Source: Clavibacter sp. B3I6
GTDB lineage: Bacteria; Actinomycetota; Actinomycetes; Actinomycetales; Microbacteriaceae
Reading direction: 5' to 3'
Assembly (NCBI RefSeq): GCF_030816895.1
Contig: NZ_JAUSYL010000001.1
Location: forward strand, 186,001-250,000
DNA: 64,000 nt
Part shown: positions 24,527 to 36,796 of the stretch, one piece after another
Layout: the number at the start of each line of letters is the position of its first letter
How positions within the stretch are numbered: position 1 is the stretch's first letter
Program-made: the position numbers and the translations under genes
Notes under the pieces: model-generated
What the model saw: the letters and a program-made list of their open reading frames with translations, nothing else
What the model was told of the DNA's origin: nothing
Database searches by the model: none

Positions 24527-26563
24527 ATGACCTCCCCGCGCATCGAGCAGGCCGAGACCGTCCCCGCGACCGCCCCCGCCGACGAGCGGGACCTGTTCCC
24601 GCCGCCCGTCGCGCTCGCCCGGGCCGCGAACGTCACGGCGGAGGCGTACGCGCGCGCCGACGCGGATCCGATCGCCTTCTGGGAGGACGCCGCCCGCCGC
24701 CTCGACTGGGAGACGCCGTGGAAGACGGCGCACACGTGGGTCCCGCCGGTCGCCGACGACGGCACGCCGCAGGTCCCCGCCGCCACCTGGTTCGCGGGCG
24801 GCCGCCTCAACGTCGCCGCCAACTGCGTCGACCGGCACGTCGCGGCCGGCCGCGGCGGGAAGGTCGCCCTGCACTTCGAGGGCGAGCCGGGCGACCGCCG
24901 GACGGTGACCTACCTCGACCTCCAGGAGGAGGTGTCGCGCGCCGCGAACGCGCTCACGGCCCTCGGCGTCGGCCCCGGCGACCGCGTGGTGATCTACCTG
25001 CCCGTGCTCGTCGAGACGGTCGTCGCGACGCTCGCGGTCGCCCGCATCGGCGCCGTCCACTCGCTCGTGTTCGGCGGGTTCTCCGCCGAGGCGCTGCGCT
25101 TCCGCGTCGAGGACACGGGCGCGAAGCTCCTCATCACGAGCGATGGGCAGAACCGCCGCGGCACCGCCGTCGCCACCAAGCCGCAGGCCGACGAGGCCGT
25201 CGCCGGCGTGGCGTCCGTCGAGCACGTGCTCGTCGTCCGCCGCACCGGGCAGGACGTGCCGTGGACCCCGGGGCGCGACGTCTGGTGGCACGACGCCGTC
25301 GGATCCGCGTCGCCCGTGCACGCGCCGGAGGCCTTCGACGCCGAGCACCCGCTCTTCGTGATCTACACGTCCGGCACCACCGGCCGCCCCAAGGGCCTCG
25401 TGCACACGTCCGGCGGGTACCTGACCCACGCGTCGTGGGCGCACTGGGCCCACTTCGACGCGAAGCCCGACGACGTGCACTGGTGCACGGCCGACCTCGC
25501 CTGGGTCACCGCCCACACCTACGAGATCTACGGCCCGCTCTCCAACGGCCTCACGCAGGTGATCTACGAGGGCACGCCCGACACGCCCCACCGCGGCCGG
25601 CACCTGGAGATCATCGAGCGGTACGGCGTCACCACGTACTACACGGCGCCCACGCTGATCCGCTCCCTCATGAGCTGGTACCCCGACGGCGTCGCCGGGC
25701 ACGACCTGTCGAGCATCCGGCTGCTGGGCTCGGTGGGGGAGGCGATCAACCCGGCCGCCTGGCGCTGGTTCCACCGGGAGGTCGGCGCGGGGCGCGCGCC
25801 CGTGGTCGACACGTGGTGGCAGTCGGAGACGGGTGCCGCCGTGATCGCGCCCCTGCCCGGCGTCTCGACGCTGAAGCCCGGTCACGCGGGCCGCGCCCTG
25901 CCCGGGTTCCTCGTCGACGTGGTGGACGACGCCGGCGAGCGGGTCCCCGCGGGGGAGGGCGGCCTGCTCGTGATCCAGCGGCCCTGGCCCGGCATGGCCC
26001 GCACGGTCTGGGGCGACCCCGACCGCTACCGCAGCGCCTACTGGGAGCGCTTCGCCGACCGCGGCTGGTTCCTCGCGGGCGACGGCGCCCGGCGCGACGC
26101 GGACGGCGACGTGGCGCTCCAGGGGCGGATCGACGAGGTCGTCAACGTCTCCGGCCACCGCCTCTCGACCATCGAGATCGAGTCCGCGCTCGTCGCGCAC
26201 CCGCGGGTGGGGGAGGCCGGGGTCACCGGCGTCGCCGACGGGCTCACCGGCCAGCGCGTGGTCGCGTTCGTCGTGCCGCGCGGCGACGACCGCCCCGCGG
26301 ACGACGACGCCGCCGGCTGGGCGGCGCTCGCCGCGGAGCTGGGGCCCGTCCTCACGGCGCACGTGGCGCGGGTCATCGGCCCCGTCGCGAAGCCCCGGCG
26401 CATCGTCGCGGTGCCGGACGTGCCGAAGACGCGATCGGGGAAGATCATGCGGCGGCTCCTCGCCGACCTGGTCGAGGGCCGGACCCTCGGTGACGCGACG
26501 AGCCTGCAGGACGCCGCCGTGCTGGGGCGGATCCGCGCGGTGCTCGACGCGTCCGCCCGCTGA
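24527..26563 (+). CDS. acs: Acetyl-CoA synthetase (AMP-forming)
   Basis: Activates acetate to acetyl-CoA through acetyl-AMP (678 residues, usual length). Motifs of the adenylate-forming family: YTSGTTGRPKGLVHTSGGYL (about 283), the acetate-pocket DTWWQSETG with the second Trp that limits the pocket to short acids, RPWPGMARTVWGD, the hinge GRIDEVVNVSGHRLSTIEIE, and the C-terminal TRSGKIMRR whose Lys is the site of regulatory acetylation in homologues. It stands alone between the transporter and pyrR. A propionate preference cannot be excluded but the Trp argues for acetate. Confidence 0.9.
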   Translation: MTSPRIEQAETVPATAPADERDLFPPPVALARAANVTAEAYARADADPIAFWEDAARRLDWETPWKTAHTWVPPVADDGTPQVPAATWFAGGRLNVAANCVDRHVAAGRGGKVALHFEGEPGDRRTVTYLDLQEEVSRAANALTALGVGPGDRVVIYLPVLVETVVATLAVARIGAVHSLVFGGFSAEALRFRVEDTGAKLLITSDGQNRRGTAVATKPQADEAVAGVASVEHVLVVRRTGQDVPWTPGRDVWWHDAVGSASPVHAPEAFDAEHPLFVIYTSGTTGRPKGLVHTSGGYLTHASWAHWAHFDAKPDDVHWCTADLAWVTAHTYEIYGPLSNGLTQVIYEGTPDTPHRGRHLEIIERYGVTTYYTAPTLIRSLMSWYPDGVAGHDLSSIRLLGSVGEAINPAAWRWFHREVGAGRAPVVDTWWQSETGAAVIAPLPGVSTLKPGHAGRALPGFLVDVVDDAGERVPAGEGGLLVIQRPWPGMARTVWGDPDRYRSAYWERFADRGWFLAGDGARRDADGDVALQGRIDEVVNVSGHRLSTIEIESALVAHPRVGEAGVTGVADGLTGQRVVAFVVPRGDDRPADDDAAGWAALAAELGPVLTAHVARVIGPVAKPRRIVAVPDVPKTRSGKIMRRLLADLVEGRTLGDATSLQDAAVLGRIRAVLDASAR

Positions 26564-26611
26564 GGACACACGCGGGCGGCCCGGTCGCCTCGCGCCGCGG
26601 CGGGCACCCGG

Positions 26612-26617
26612 TAGAGT
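26612..26617 (+). promoter_or_regulatory. -10 box of the pyrimidine operon
   Basis: TAGAGT with an upstream CACCCGG region; the predicted start would give a leader of about 50 bases that holds the PyrR-binding hairpin. Confidence 0.5.
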
Positions 26618-26640
26618 GACCGGCGGAACAGACCACCTTT

Positions 26641-26675
26641 AACATCCGTCCCGAGAGGCGGGGAAGGAGGTCGGA
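26641..26675 (+). promoter_or_regulatory. PyrR-binding RNA element overlapping the pyrR ribosome binding site
   Basis: The leader holds CCCGAGAGGCGGGG, which matches the PyrR binding-loop pattern (a purine-rich GAGAGG in the loop and right arm of a short hairpin). The stem pairs CCGTC (26646-26650) with GGCGG (26657-26661). The Shine-Dalgarno AAGGAGG (26664-26670) follows within three bases. There is no room for a terminator, so UMP-bound PyrR most likely blocks ribosome access, as proposed for mycobacterial pyr operons. Confidence 0.65.
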
Positions 26676-27236
26676 TTGCCTCAGCGCGTCGTGCTGCAGC
26701 CCTCTGACATCACCCGTGCGCTCACGCGCATCGCCCACGAGATCCTCGAGTCGAACCGCGGCCCCGCCGGCCTGCTGCTCCTCGGCATCCCGACCCGGGG
26801 CACCGTCCTCGCCGAGCGCATCGGCCGGATCATCGCCCGCCTCGAGCCCGACGCCCCCGCCGACCTGGTGGGCTCGCTCGACGTCACCATGTACCGCGAC
26901 GACCTGCGGCGGAACCCCACCCGCGCCCCGGCGCCCACGCGGCTCCCCGCGGGCGGCGTGGACGGCCGCACGGTCGTGCTCGTCGACGACGTGCTCTTCT
27001 CGGGCCGCACGGTGCGCGCCGCCCTCGACGCCATCGGCGACCTCGGCCGCCCGACGGCCGTGCGCCTCGCCGCGCTCGTCGACCGGGGCCACCGCGAGCT
27101 CCCCATCCGGGCCGACTTCGTGGGCAAGAACCTGCCCTCGAGCCTGGCCGAGCGGATCTTCGTCCGGCTCGACGAGATCGACGGCGAGGACGCCGTCACC
27201 ATCCAGGGCCCCGACCACGAGGGGGGCGACCGGTGA
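26676..27236 (+). CDS. pyrR: Bifunctional pyr operon regulator / uracil phosphoribosyltransferase PyrR
   Basis: RNA-binding regulator of the pyrimidine operon with uracil phosphoribosyltransferase fold (186 residues). The PRPP-binding loop VVLVDDVLFSGRTVRAALDA is complete, and GLLLLGIPTRGTVLAERI and VGKNLPSS fit the family. The start is TTG at 26676, fixed by the strong AAGGAGG five bases before it. The first gene of the operon, it overlaps pyrB by four bases. Confidence 0.95.
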   Translation: MPQRVVLQPSDITRALTRIAHEILESNRGPAGLLLLGIPTRGTVLAERIGRIIARLEPDAPADLVGSLDVTMYRDDLRRNPTRAPAPTRLPAGGVDGRTVVLVDDVLFSGRTVRAALDAIGDLGRPTAVRLAALVDRGHRELPIRADFVGKNLPSSLAERIFVRLDEIDGEDAVTIQGPDHEGGDR

Positions 27237-28189
27237 GGCACCTGCTCTCCACCCGCGACCTGTCGCGCGACGAGGCCGTCCGCATCCTCGACGTCGCCGA
27301 GGACATGGCCGACGTCGGCACGCGCGAGATCAAGAAGCTCCCCGCGCTCCGCGGCCGCACGGTCGTCAACCTCTTCTTCGAGGACTCGACGCGCACCCGG
27401 ATCTCGTTCGAGGCCGCCGCGAAGCGCCTCTCGGCCGACGTCATCAACTTCAGCGCCAAGGGGTCGAGCGTGTCCAAGGGCGAGAGCCTCAAGGACACCG
27501 CGCAGACGCTGCAGGCGATGGGCGCCGACGGCGTCGTCGTCCGCCACCCGTCGTCGGGTGCGCCGCACACGCTCGCGGGCAGCGGCTGGATCGACGCGGG
27601 CATCGTCAACGCGGGCGACGGGACGCACGAGCACCCCACGCAGGCGCTCCTCGACGCCTTCACGATCCGCCGCCGGCTGCACGGATCCGCCGCCCGGGGT
27701 CGGGGCCTCGACGGCGCGCGCGTCGTCATCGTGGGCGACATCCTGCACAGCCGCGTCGCGCGCTCGAACGCGTGGCTGCTCACGACGCTCGGCGCGGAGG
27801 TCACGCTCGTCGCGCCGCCCACCCTCGTGCCGGTGGGGATCGACTCATGGCCGGTCACCGTGCGCTACGACCTCGACCGGGCCCTCCGCGAGGTCCGGCC
27901 GGACGCCGTGATGATGCTCCGGATCCAGGCCGAGCGCATGCGCGCCGCCTTCTTCCCGAACCCGCGCGAGTACGCGCGCATCTGGGGCCTGGACGACGCG
28001 CGGCTCGCGCTCCTCGGGCCCGATACGATCGTCATGCACCCGGGGCCCATGAACCGCGGGCTCGAGATATCCGCCGCCGCCGCCGACTCGGAGAGGTCCA
28101 CGGTGCGCGAGCAGGTCGCCAACGGCGTCTCGGTGCGCATGGCCGTCCTCTACCTCCTGCTGTCCGGCGACGGGAAGGCCGACCGATGA
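27233..28189 (+). CDS. pyrB: Aspartate carbamoyltransferase catalytic subunit
   Basis: First committed step of UMP synthesis: carbamoyl phosphate plus aspartate to carbamoyl-aspartate (318 residues). FFEDSTRTRISFEAAAKRL binds carbamoyl phosphate; KGSSVSKGESLKDTAQTL is the flexible loop; RHPSSGAPH and NAGDGTHEHPTQALLD complete the active site; MHPGPMNRGLEI binds aspartate. No pyrI regulatory subunit is present, as usual in actinobacteria. GTG start overlaps pyrR. Confidence 0.97.
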   Translation: MRHLLSTRDLSRDEAVRILDVAEDMADVGTREIKKLPALRGRTVVNLFFEDSTRTRISFEAAAKRLSADVINFSAKGSSVSKGESLKDTAQTLQAMGADGVVVRHPSSGAPHTLAGSGWIDAGIVNAGDGTHEHPTQALLDAFTIRRRLHGSAARGRGLDGARVVIVGDILHSRVARSNAWLLTTLGAEVTLVAPPTLVPVGIDSWPVTVRYDLDRALREVRPDAVMMLRIQAERMRAAFFPNPREYARIWGLDDARLALLGPDTIVMHPGPMNRGLEISAAAADSERSTVREQVANGVSVRMAVLYLLLSGDGKADR

Positions 28190-29610
28190 CCCAGAACGCG
28201 AAGATCCAGGACGCGACCACCATGGACGACACCCACCTGATCCGCGGCGCGACCCTGCCCACGGGCGAGCGCGCCGACATCCTCCTCGCGGACGGGCTGA
28301 TCCGCGCGATCGGCCCGGACCTCGTCGCCCCGGCCGACGCGCACGTCGTCGAGGCAGACGGCCTCGTGGCCCTGCCCGGCCTCGTCGACCTGCACGTGCA
28401 CCTCCGCGAGCCCGGCTACGAGCAGAGCGAGACCGTGCTCACCGGGTCCCGCGCCGCGGCCCTCGGCGGCTTCACGGCCGTCTTCGCCATGGCGAACACT
28501 ATGCCCGTGCAGGACACCGCGGGCGTGGTCGAGCAGGTCAAGGCGCTCGGCGACGCCGCGGGGTACGCCACCGTCCGCCCCATCGGCGCCGTGTCCGTGG
28601 GCCTCGCGGGGGAGTCGCTGGCCGAGATCGGCGCCATGGCCTCGAGCCGCGCCGCCGTCCGCGTCTTCTCCGACGACGGGAAGTGCGTCTCCGACCCGCT
28701 CCTCATGCGCCGCGCGCTCGAGTACGTGAAGGCGTTCGACGGCGTCATCGCGCAGCACGCGCAGGACCCGCGCCTCACCGAGGGCGCCACCATGAACGAG
28801 GGCGCGCTGTCCGGCGAGCTCGGCATCACGGGCTGGCCCGCGGTCGCCGAGGAGTCGATCATCGCGCGCGACGTGCTGCTCGCCGAGCACGTCGGATCCC
28901 GCCTCCACGTCTGCCACGTCTCGACCGCCGGCTCCGTCGACGTGATCCGCTGGGCCAAGGCCCGCGGGGTCGACGTCACCGCCGAGGTTACGCCGCACCA
29001 CCTGCTGCTCACCGAGGACCTGGTCGCCGGCTACGACGCCCGCTACAAGGTGAACCCGCCGCTGCGCCGCCGCGAGGACGTGGAGGCGCTCCGCCTCGCG
29101 CTCGCCGACGGCACCGTCGACGTGGTCGCCACCGACCACGCCCCGCACCCGACGGAGGCCAAGGACTGCGAGTGGGACGCGGCCGCGTTCGGGATGGTCG
29201 GCCTCGAGTCGGCGCTCTCCGTGGTCCAGCTCGCGATGGTCGACACGGGCCTCCTCGACTGGCAGGGCGTCGCGCGCGTCATGTCGCACGCGCCCGCGCG
29301 CATCGGCCGCCTCGCCGAGCACGGGCACGCGCTCGAGGCCGGGTCCCCGGCCGACGTCACGCTCTACGACCCCGCGGCCTCGCGCGTCTTCGGCCGCGCC
29401 GACCTCGGCGGCCAGAGCGCCAACTCGCCCTACCTGGAGATGACGCTGCCCGGCCGCGTCGTCGCGACCTTCCACCGCGGCTACCCGACCGTGCTCGACG
29501 GCGCGCTCGTCGACCGCGATCGCGTCGCCCGCGCCGCGGTCCTCCGCGACCGCGCGGACGCCGACGCGCGCTCGGCCGCCGCCGCCGCCTCCTCGGCGGG
29601 ACCCGCATGA
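28186..29610 (+). CDS. pyrC: Dihydroorotase
   Basis: Zinc amidohydrolase closing carbamoyl-aspartate to dihydroorotate (474 residues, class I). Metal site DLHVHLREPG, then MANTMPV, the second-metal-site histidines in HVCHVSTAGS and VTPHHLLLTE, KVNPPLR, and the catalytic Asp in ATDHAPH. The start at 28186 overlaps pyrB by four bases and adds about 12 residues before an alternative ATG at 28222; the overlap favours the first. Confidence 0.95.
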   Translation: MTQNAKIQDATTMDDTHLIRGATLPTGERADILLADGLIRAIGPDLVAPADAHVVEADGLVALPGLVDLHVHLREPGYEQSETVLTGSRAAALGGFTAVFAMANTMPVQDTAGVVEQVKALGDAAGYATVRPIGAVSVGLAGESLAEIGAMASSRAAVRVFSDDGKCVSDPLLMRRALEYVKAFDGVIAQHAQDPRLTEGATMNEGALSGELGITGWPAVAEESIIARDVLLAEHVGSRLHVCHVSTAGSVDVIRWAKARGVDVTAEVTPHHLLLTEDLVAGYDARYKVNPPLRRREDVEALRLALADGTVDVVATDHAPHPTEAKDCEWDAAAFGMVGLESALSVVQLAMVDTGLLDWQGVARVMSHAPARIGRLAEHGHALEAGSPADVTLYDPAASRVFGRADLGGQSANSPYLEMTLPGRVVATFHRGYPTVLDGALVDRDRVARAAVLRDRADADARSAAAAASSAGPA

Positions 29611-30134
29611 GCGACCGCATCGGACCCGCGGTCAGCGTGATCGCGCTCCTCGTCCTGCTGCTCGGCCTCATGGCGCTCGGCTGGCGCGCGCGCCGCCGCC
29701 GCCAGCGCGCGCTGCCCGAGCCGCCGCGCCCGCCCGCCGGGCTCCAGGCGCCGACGCTCGAGGTCGACGTGCTCTACGTCGCCACGACCACCGCCGGCCA
29801 GCCGCTCGATCGGCTCACGGTCCGCCCCCTCGGCTTCCGGGGACGCGCGGCGGCCCGCGTGCACGACGCCGGGCTCGTGCTCGCGATCGACGGCGAGCGC
29901 GAGGTGCTCGTGCCCGCCGGCCGCATCACCGGCTCCGGCCTCGCGACCTACGCGATCGACCGCGTCGTGGAGGAGGGCGGCCTCGTGGCCGTCACCTGGA
30001 TCCTCGACGAGGCCGCCGGGACCCCGGTCGACACGTACCTCCGGGTGATCGACCCGCGCGAGAAGTCCGCGCTGGTCGACGCCCTCCACCGGATCCCGCG
30101 CCTGGCGCACGACGACGACAACGAAGGGAAGTGA
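29607..30134 (+). CDS. Membrane-anchored PH-like protein of the pyrimidine operon
   Basis: A 175-residue protein with one N-terminal membrane helix (VSVIALLVLLLGLMALGW), a basic RARRRRQR stop-transfer, and a cytoplasmic beta-rich domain beginning LEVDVLYVATTTAGQPLDRL. A protein of the same design stands between pyrC and carA in many actinobacteria, including mycobacteria, often labelled PH-like or putative export protein. Its function is unknown. The tight position, overlapping pyrC and touching carA, suggests a role linked to the pathway or its membrane placement. Confidence 0.8.
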   Translation: MSDRIGPAVSVIALLVLLLGLMALGWRARRRRQRALPEPPRPPAGLQAPTLEVDVLYVATTTAGQPLDRLTVRPLGFRGRAAARVHDAGLVLAIDGEREVLVPAGRITGSGLATYAIDRVVEEGGLVAVTWILDEAAGTPVDTYLRVIDPREKSALVDALHRIPRLAHDDDNEGK

Positions 30135-30139
30135 CCGAC

Positions 30140-31308
30140 ATGGCCCGACACGAACCTGCTGTCCTGGTACTCGAGGACGGACGGAGGTACGTCGGACGCG
30201 CGTACGGCGCCCGCGGCACCAGCCTCGGCGAGGCCGTCTTCGCGACCGGCATGACCGGCTACCAGGAGACCATCACCGACCCGTCCTACGCGGGCCAGAT
30301 CGTGCTCCAGACGGCGCCGCACATCGGGAACACGGGCATGAACGACGAGGACATGGAGTCCCGCCGCATCTGGGTCGCCGGCTACGTCGTGCGCGACCCC
30401 TCCCGTGTCGTCAGCAGCTTCCGCGGCACCCGCACGCTCGAGGACGACCTCGTCGCGCAGGGCGTGGTCGGCATCTCCGGCATCGACACGCGCGCCGTCA
30501 CGCGCCGGATCCGCGACGAGGGCGCCATGCGCGCCGGCGTCTTCTCCGGCGAGGCCGCGTCGCTCAGCGACGAGGAGCAGCTCGCGCAGGTGCGGCAGGC
30601 GCCCGACATGACGGGCCGCAACCTGTCCGCCGAGGTCTCCACGCAGGAGACGTACACGATCCCCGCGGTGGGCGAGCGCATCGGATCCGTCGCGGTGCTC
30701 GACCTCGGCATCAAGACCGCGACCGTGAAGCACCTCGCCGCGCGCGGCCTCGACGTGCACGTGGTGCCGCAGAGCATCACCACCGAGGAGCTCGCCGAGC
30801 TCGCGCCCACCGCCGTCTTCTACTCGAACGGCCCCGGCGACCCCGAGGCGTCGCAGTACCACGTGGAGCTCCTGCAGGACGTGCTGCGGAAGGGCATCCC
30901 GTTCTTCGGGATCTGCTTCGGCAACCAGCTCCTCGGCCGCGCCCTCGGCTTCGACACCTACAAGCTGCCGTTCGGCCACCGCGGGATCAACCAGCCCGTG
31001 CTCGACCGCCGGACCGGTCGGGTGGAGATCACGAGCCAGAACCACGGCTTCGCGGTCTCCGCGCCGCTCGACGGCCCCGTCGAGAGCCCCGCGGGCTTCG
31101 GCCGCGCGGAGGTCAGCCACGTCTCGCTCAACGACCAGGTGGTCGAGGGGCTCGAATGCCTCGACATCCCCGCCTTCAGCGTGCAGTACCACCCCGAGGC
31201 CGCCGCCGGCCCGCACGACTCGTCGTACCTCTTCGACCGGTTCGTCCAGCTGATCCACGACGCGTCGGGCACCGCCCCCGCCGCCGCGACCCCCCAGGAG
31301 ACCGTGTA

Positions 31309-31309
<1 letters not shown>
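30140..31309 (+). CDS. carA: Carbamoyl-phosphate synthase small chain
   Basis: Glutamine amidotransferase subunit giving ammonia to CarB (389 residues from this start). N-terminal domain with FATGMTGYQETITDPSYAGQ; C-terminal class I amidotransferase with the nucleophile Cys in PFFGICFGNQLLGRALG and the His-Glu pair in VQYHPEAAAGP. Two starts are possible: GTG at 30131, overlapping the previous stop, and ATG at 30140. GAAGGGAA fits the ATG better. The stop overlaps carB (TAATG). Confidence 0.95.
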
Positions 31310-34595
<3,286 letters not shown>

Positions 34596-34599
<4 letters not shown>

Positions 34600-35492
34600 C
34601 GACCGCGGACGGCGGGGCGACGCAGGTCGCCCCGCCGTTCGGCGCGCGCCTCGCCCGCGCGTTCCGCGAGCGCGGCCACCTCTGCGTGGGCATCGACCCG
34701 CACCGGTCGCTGCTCGACGCGTGGGGCCTCCCGGACGACGCGCGCGGCCTCGAGGAGTTCGGTCTCCGCGTGGTCGAGGCGACCGCGGGGCGGGCCGGCA
34801 TCGTGAAGCCCCAGGTCGCGTTCTTCGAGCGCCATGGATCCGCGGGGTACGCCGCGCTCGAGCGCGTCCTCGCCGCGGCGCGCGACGCGGGGCTGCTCGT
34901 GATCGCCGACGCCAAGCGCGGGGACATCGGCTCCACGGTCGACGCCTACGGCGCAGCCTGGCTCGCGCCCGACAGCCCGCTCCGCGCCGACGCCGTGACC
35001 CTCACGGCCTACACGGGCGTGGGATCCCTCGACGGCGTCCGCGCCGCGGCGGACGCCTGGGGGGCGGGCGTGTTCGTCCTCGCCGCCACCAGCAACCCGG
35101 AGGCCGAGCGGCTCCAGCGCGCGCTGCTGCCCACCGACGGATCCGCCGGCCCCGCCCGGACGGTCGCCCGCGGGATCCAGGACGCGGCCGTCGCGGCGAA
35201 CGGCCCCCGCGACGATCCGTCCGCCGAGCCCGGCGCCTTCGGCCTCGTCATCGGCGCCACGGTCGACGCCGCCGACGCGGGCCTCGACCTGGCCGAGCTC
35301 ACCCGCACGCCGATCCTCGCGCCCGGCTTCGGCCACCAGGGCGCGCTCCTCGGCGATGTCCGGAAGCTGTTCGGCCCCGCGTCCGGCGTTGTGATCGCGA
35401 GCGCGTCGCGGAGTATCCTCGCGACTGGGCCACGGCGTGTCGCGGAGGCCGTCACCGACCACGCCGGACGACTCGAAGAGGTGCTGCCATGA
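34596..35492 (+). CDS. pyrF: Orotidine 5'-phosphate decarboxylase, type 2
   Basis: Last step to UMP (298 residues). The catalytic array VIADAKRGDIGSTVDAYG contains the Asp-Lys-Asp set; CVGIDPHRSLL and VKPQVAFFERHG bind the substrate, and TPILAPGFGHQGA is the phosphate site. Length and sequence match the long type 2 family found in mycobacteria and streptomycetes, not the short E. coli type. pyrD and pyrE are not in this operon. GTG start overlaps carB; stop overlaps gmk by four bases. Confidence 0.95.
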
Positions 35493-36397
35493 GGCCCGAA
35501 CCACCCGAGGTCGACCGCATCGCCGCCTCCCAGGCCGCCGTCGCCGCCCGCCGCGCCCGCGCGCAGGTGAAGAGCGACATCGTCACGGGGGAGCGCACGC
35601 CGCTCGGCGTGCTCGACGCGTCGGCCGACCCCGCGCGTCGCGCCGAGGCGACGCTCCGGGTCACCGAGTTCCTCACGAGCATCCCGAACATCGGCCCCAC
35701 CAAGCTCGAGCGGATCCTCGGCGAGCTCGGCATCTCCACGGCCAAGCGCCTCGGCGGGCTCGGCGTCCACCAGCGCGTGCGGCTCACCCGCTTCCTCGAG
35801 GAGTGGCAGACCGCGAAGCAGATCGTCGAGCCCAGCCGGCTCGTCGTGCTCGCGGGTCCCACGGCCGTCGGCAAGGGCACCGTCTCGACGTACATCCGCG
35901 AGAACGAGCCCGACGTGCTCCTGTCCGTGTCCGCCACGACGCGCGCGCCGCGTCCCGGCGAGGTCGAGGGGGTCAACTACTACTTCGTCTCCGACGCCGA
36001 GTTCGACGCGATGGTCGAGCGGGAGGAGCTCCTCGAGTGGGCGAAGGTCCACAACGCGCACCGCTACGGCACGCCGCGCGCGCCCATCGACGTGGCGCTG
36101 GCCGAGGGCCGCAGCGTCCTGCTCGAGATCGACATCCAGGGCGCGCGCCAGGTGAAGGCCGCCATGCCTGAGGCCCGGCTCGTGTTCCTGCTGCCGCCGA
36201 CCTGGGAGGAGCTCGTGCGTCGCCTGGTCGGCCGCGGCACGGAGGGACCGGAGGAGCAGCAGCGCCGTCTCGACACCGCGAAGGTCGAGCTGGCCGCCCA
36301 GGACGAGTTCGACCACCTCGTCGTCAACCGCGATGTCGCGGAGGCCGCGCGCGAGGTCGTAGAATTGATGAAGACCAGGAAGGCCGTCGGTCCGTGA
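35489..36397 (+). CDS. gmk: Fused mIHF nucleoid protein - guanylate kinase
   Basis: A 302-residue open frame with two domains. Residues 1-107 match the actinobacterial integration host factor mIHF: a basic helical N-terminus (ARRARAQVKSDIV) and the helix-two-turn-helix DNA-binding motif FLTSIPNIGPTKLERILGEL with TAKRLGGLGVHQ. Residues 113-302 are a complete guanylate kinase (GMP to GDP): P-loop GPTAVGKGT (123-131), SVSATTRAPRPGEVEGVNYYF, EWAKVHNAHRYGTP, LLEIDIQGARQVK. In relatives mihF and gmk are separate neighbours after pyrF; here there is no stop or start between them. It overlaps pyrF by four bases, so one coupled protein is made unless it is cleaved. Confidence 0.9.
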   Translation: MRPEPPEVDRIAASQAAVAARRARAQVKSDIVTGERTPLGVLDASADPARRAEATLRVTEFLTSIPNIGPTKLERILGELGISTAKRLGGLGVHQRVRLTRFLEEWQTAKQIVEPSRLVVLAGPTAVGKGTVSTYIRENEPDVLLSVSATTRAPRPGEVEGVNYYFVSDAEFDAMVEREELLEWAKVHNAHRYGTPRAPIDVALAEGRSVLLEIDIQGARQVKAAMPEARLVFLLPPTWEELVRRLVGRGTEGPEEQQRRLDTAKVELAAQDEFDHLVVNRDVAEAAREVVELMKTRKAVGP

Positions 36398-36417
36398 ACC
36401 GGACCCGGACGGCCTTC
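36379..36417 (+). terminator. Hairpin at the gmk-rpoZ junction
   Basis: GAAGGCCGTC (36379-36388) pairs perfectly with GACGGCCTTC (36408-36417), continued by GGTCCG/CGGACC with a two-base bulge. It spans the gmk stop and probably ends or attenuates the long pyr-gmk message before rpoZ. There is no long U-run, so partial read-through is likely. Confidence 0.55.
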
Positions 36418-36445
36418 GTCCATGTAATGAGGAAGCGGCACATCC

Positions 36446-36715
36446 ATGGTTGACAAGACCCAGGGCATCATCGACCCGCCCATCGACGAGCTCCTCTCGA
36501 AGGTCGACTCGAAGTACGCGCTCGTGATCTTCGCCTCCAAGCGGGCCCGCCAGATCAACGACTACTACGCCGACCTCCACGAGGGCAGCCTGTTCGACAA
36601 CGTGGGGCCGCTCGTCGACTCCACCATCGACGACAAGCCCCTCTCGGTCGCCATGCACGAGATCAACGAGGACAAGCTCGTCGCCACGCCCATCGTGGAG
36701 CCCGCGGCCTCCTAG
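36446..36715 (+). CDS. rpoZ: DNA-directed RNA polymerase omega subunit
   Basis: Small RNA polymerase subunit (89 residues) that helps beta-prime folding. Core motif PIDELLSKVDSKYALVIFAS KRARQIN and the C-terminal KPLSVAMHEINEDKL are family-typical. A GAGGAAG ribosome binding site precedes the ATG. It follows gmk, the same order as in most bacteria, linking nucleotide supply with stringent control. Confidence 0.95.
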   Translation: MVDKTQGIIDPPIDELLSKVDSKYALVIFASKRARQINDYYADLHEGSLFDNVGPLVDSTIDDKPLSVAMHEINEDKLVATPIVEPAAS

Positions 36716-36796
36716 CCGCCCGCCGTCCCGGATGACCCGCGCCGACCGCACGCCGCACGAGCCCCCGGCCTCCGAGCCCCGGAGCGCCGCCGCGTG

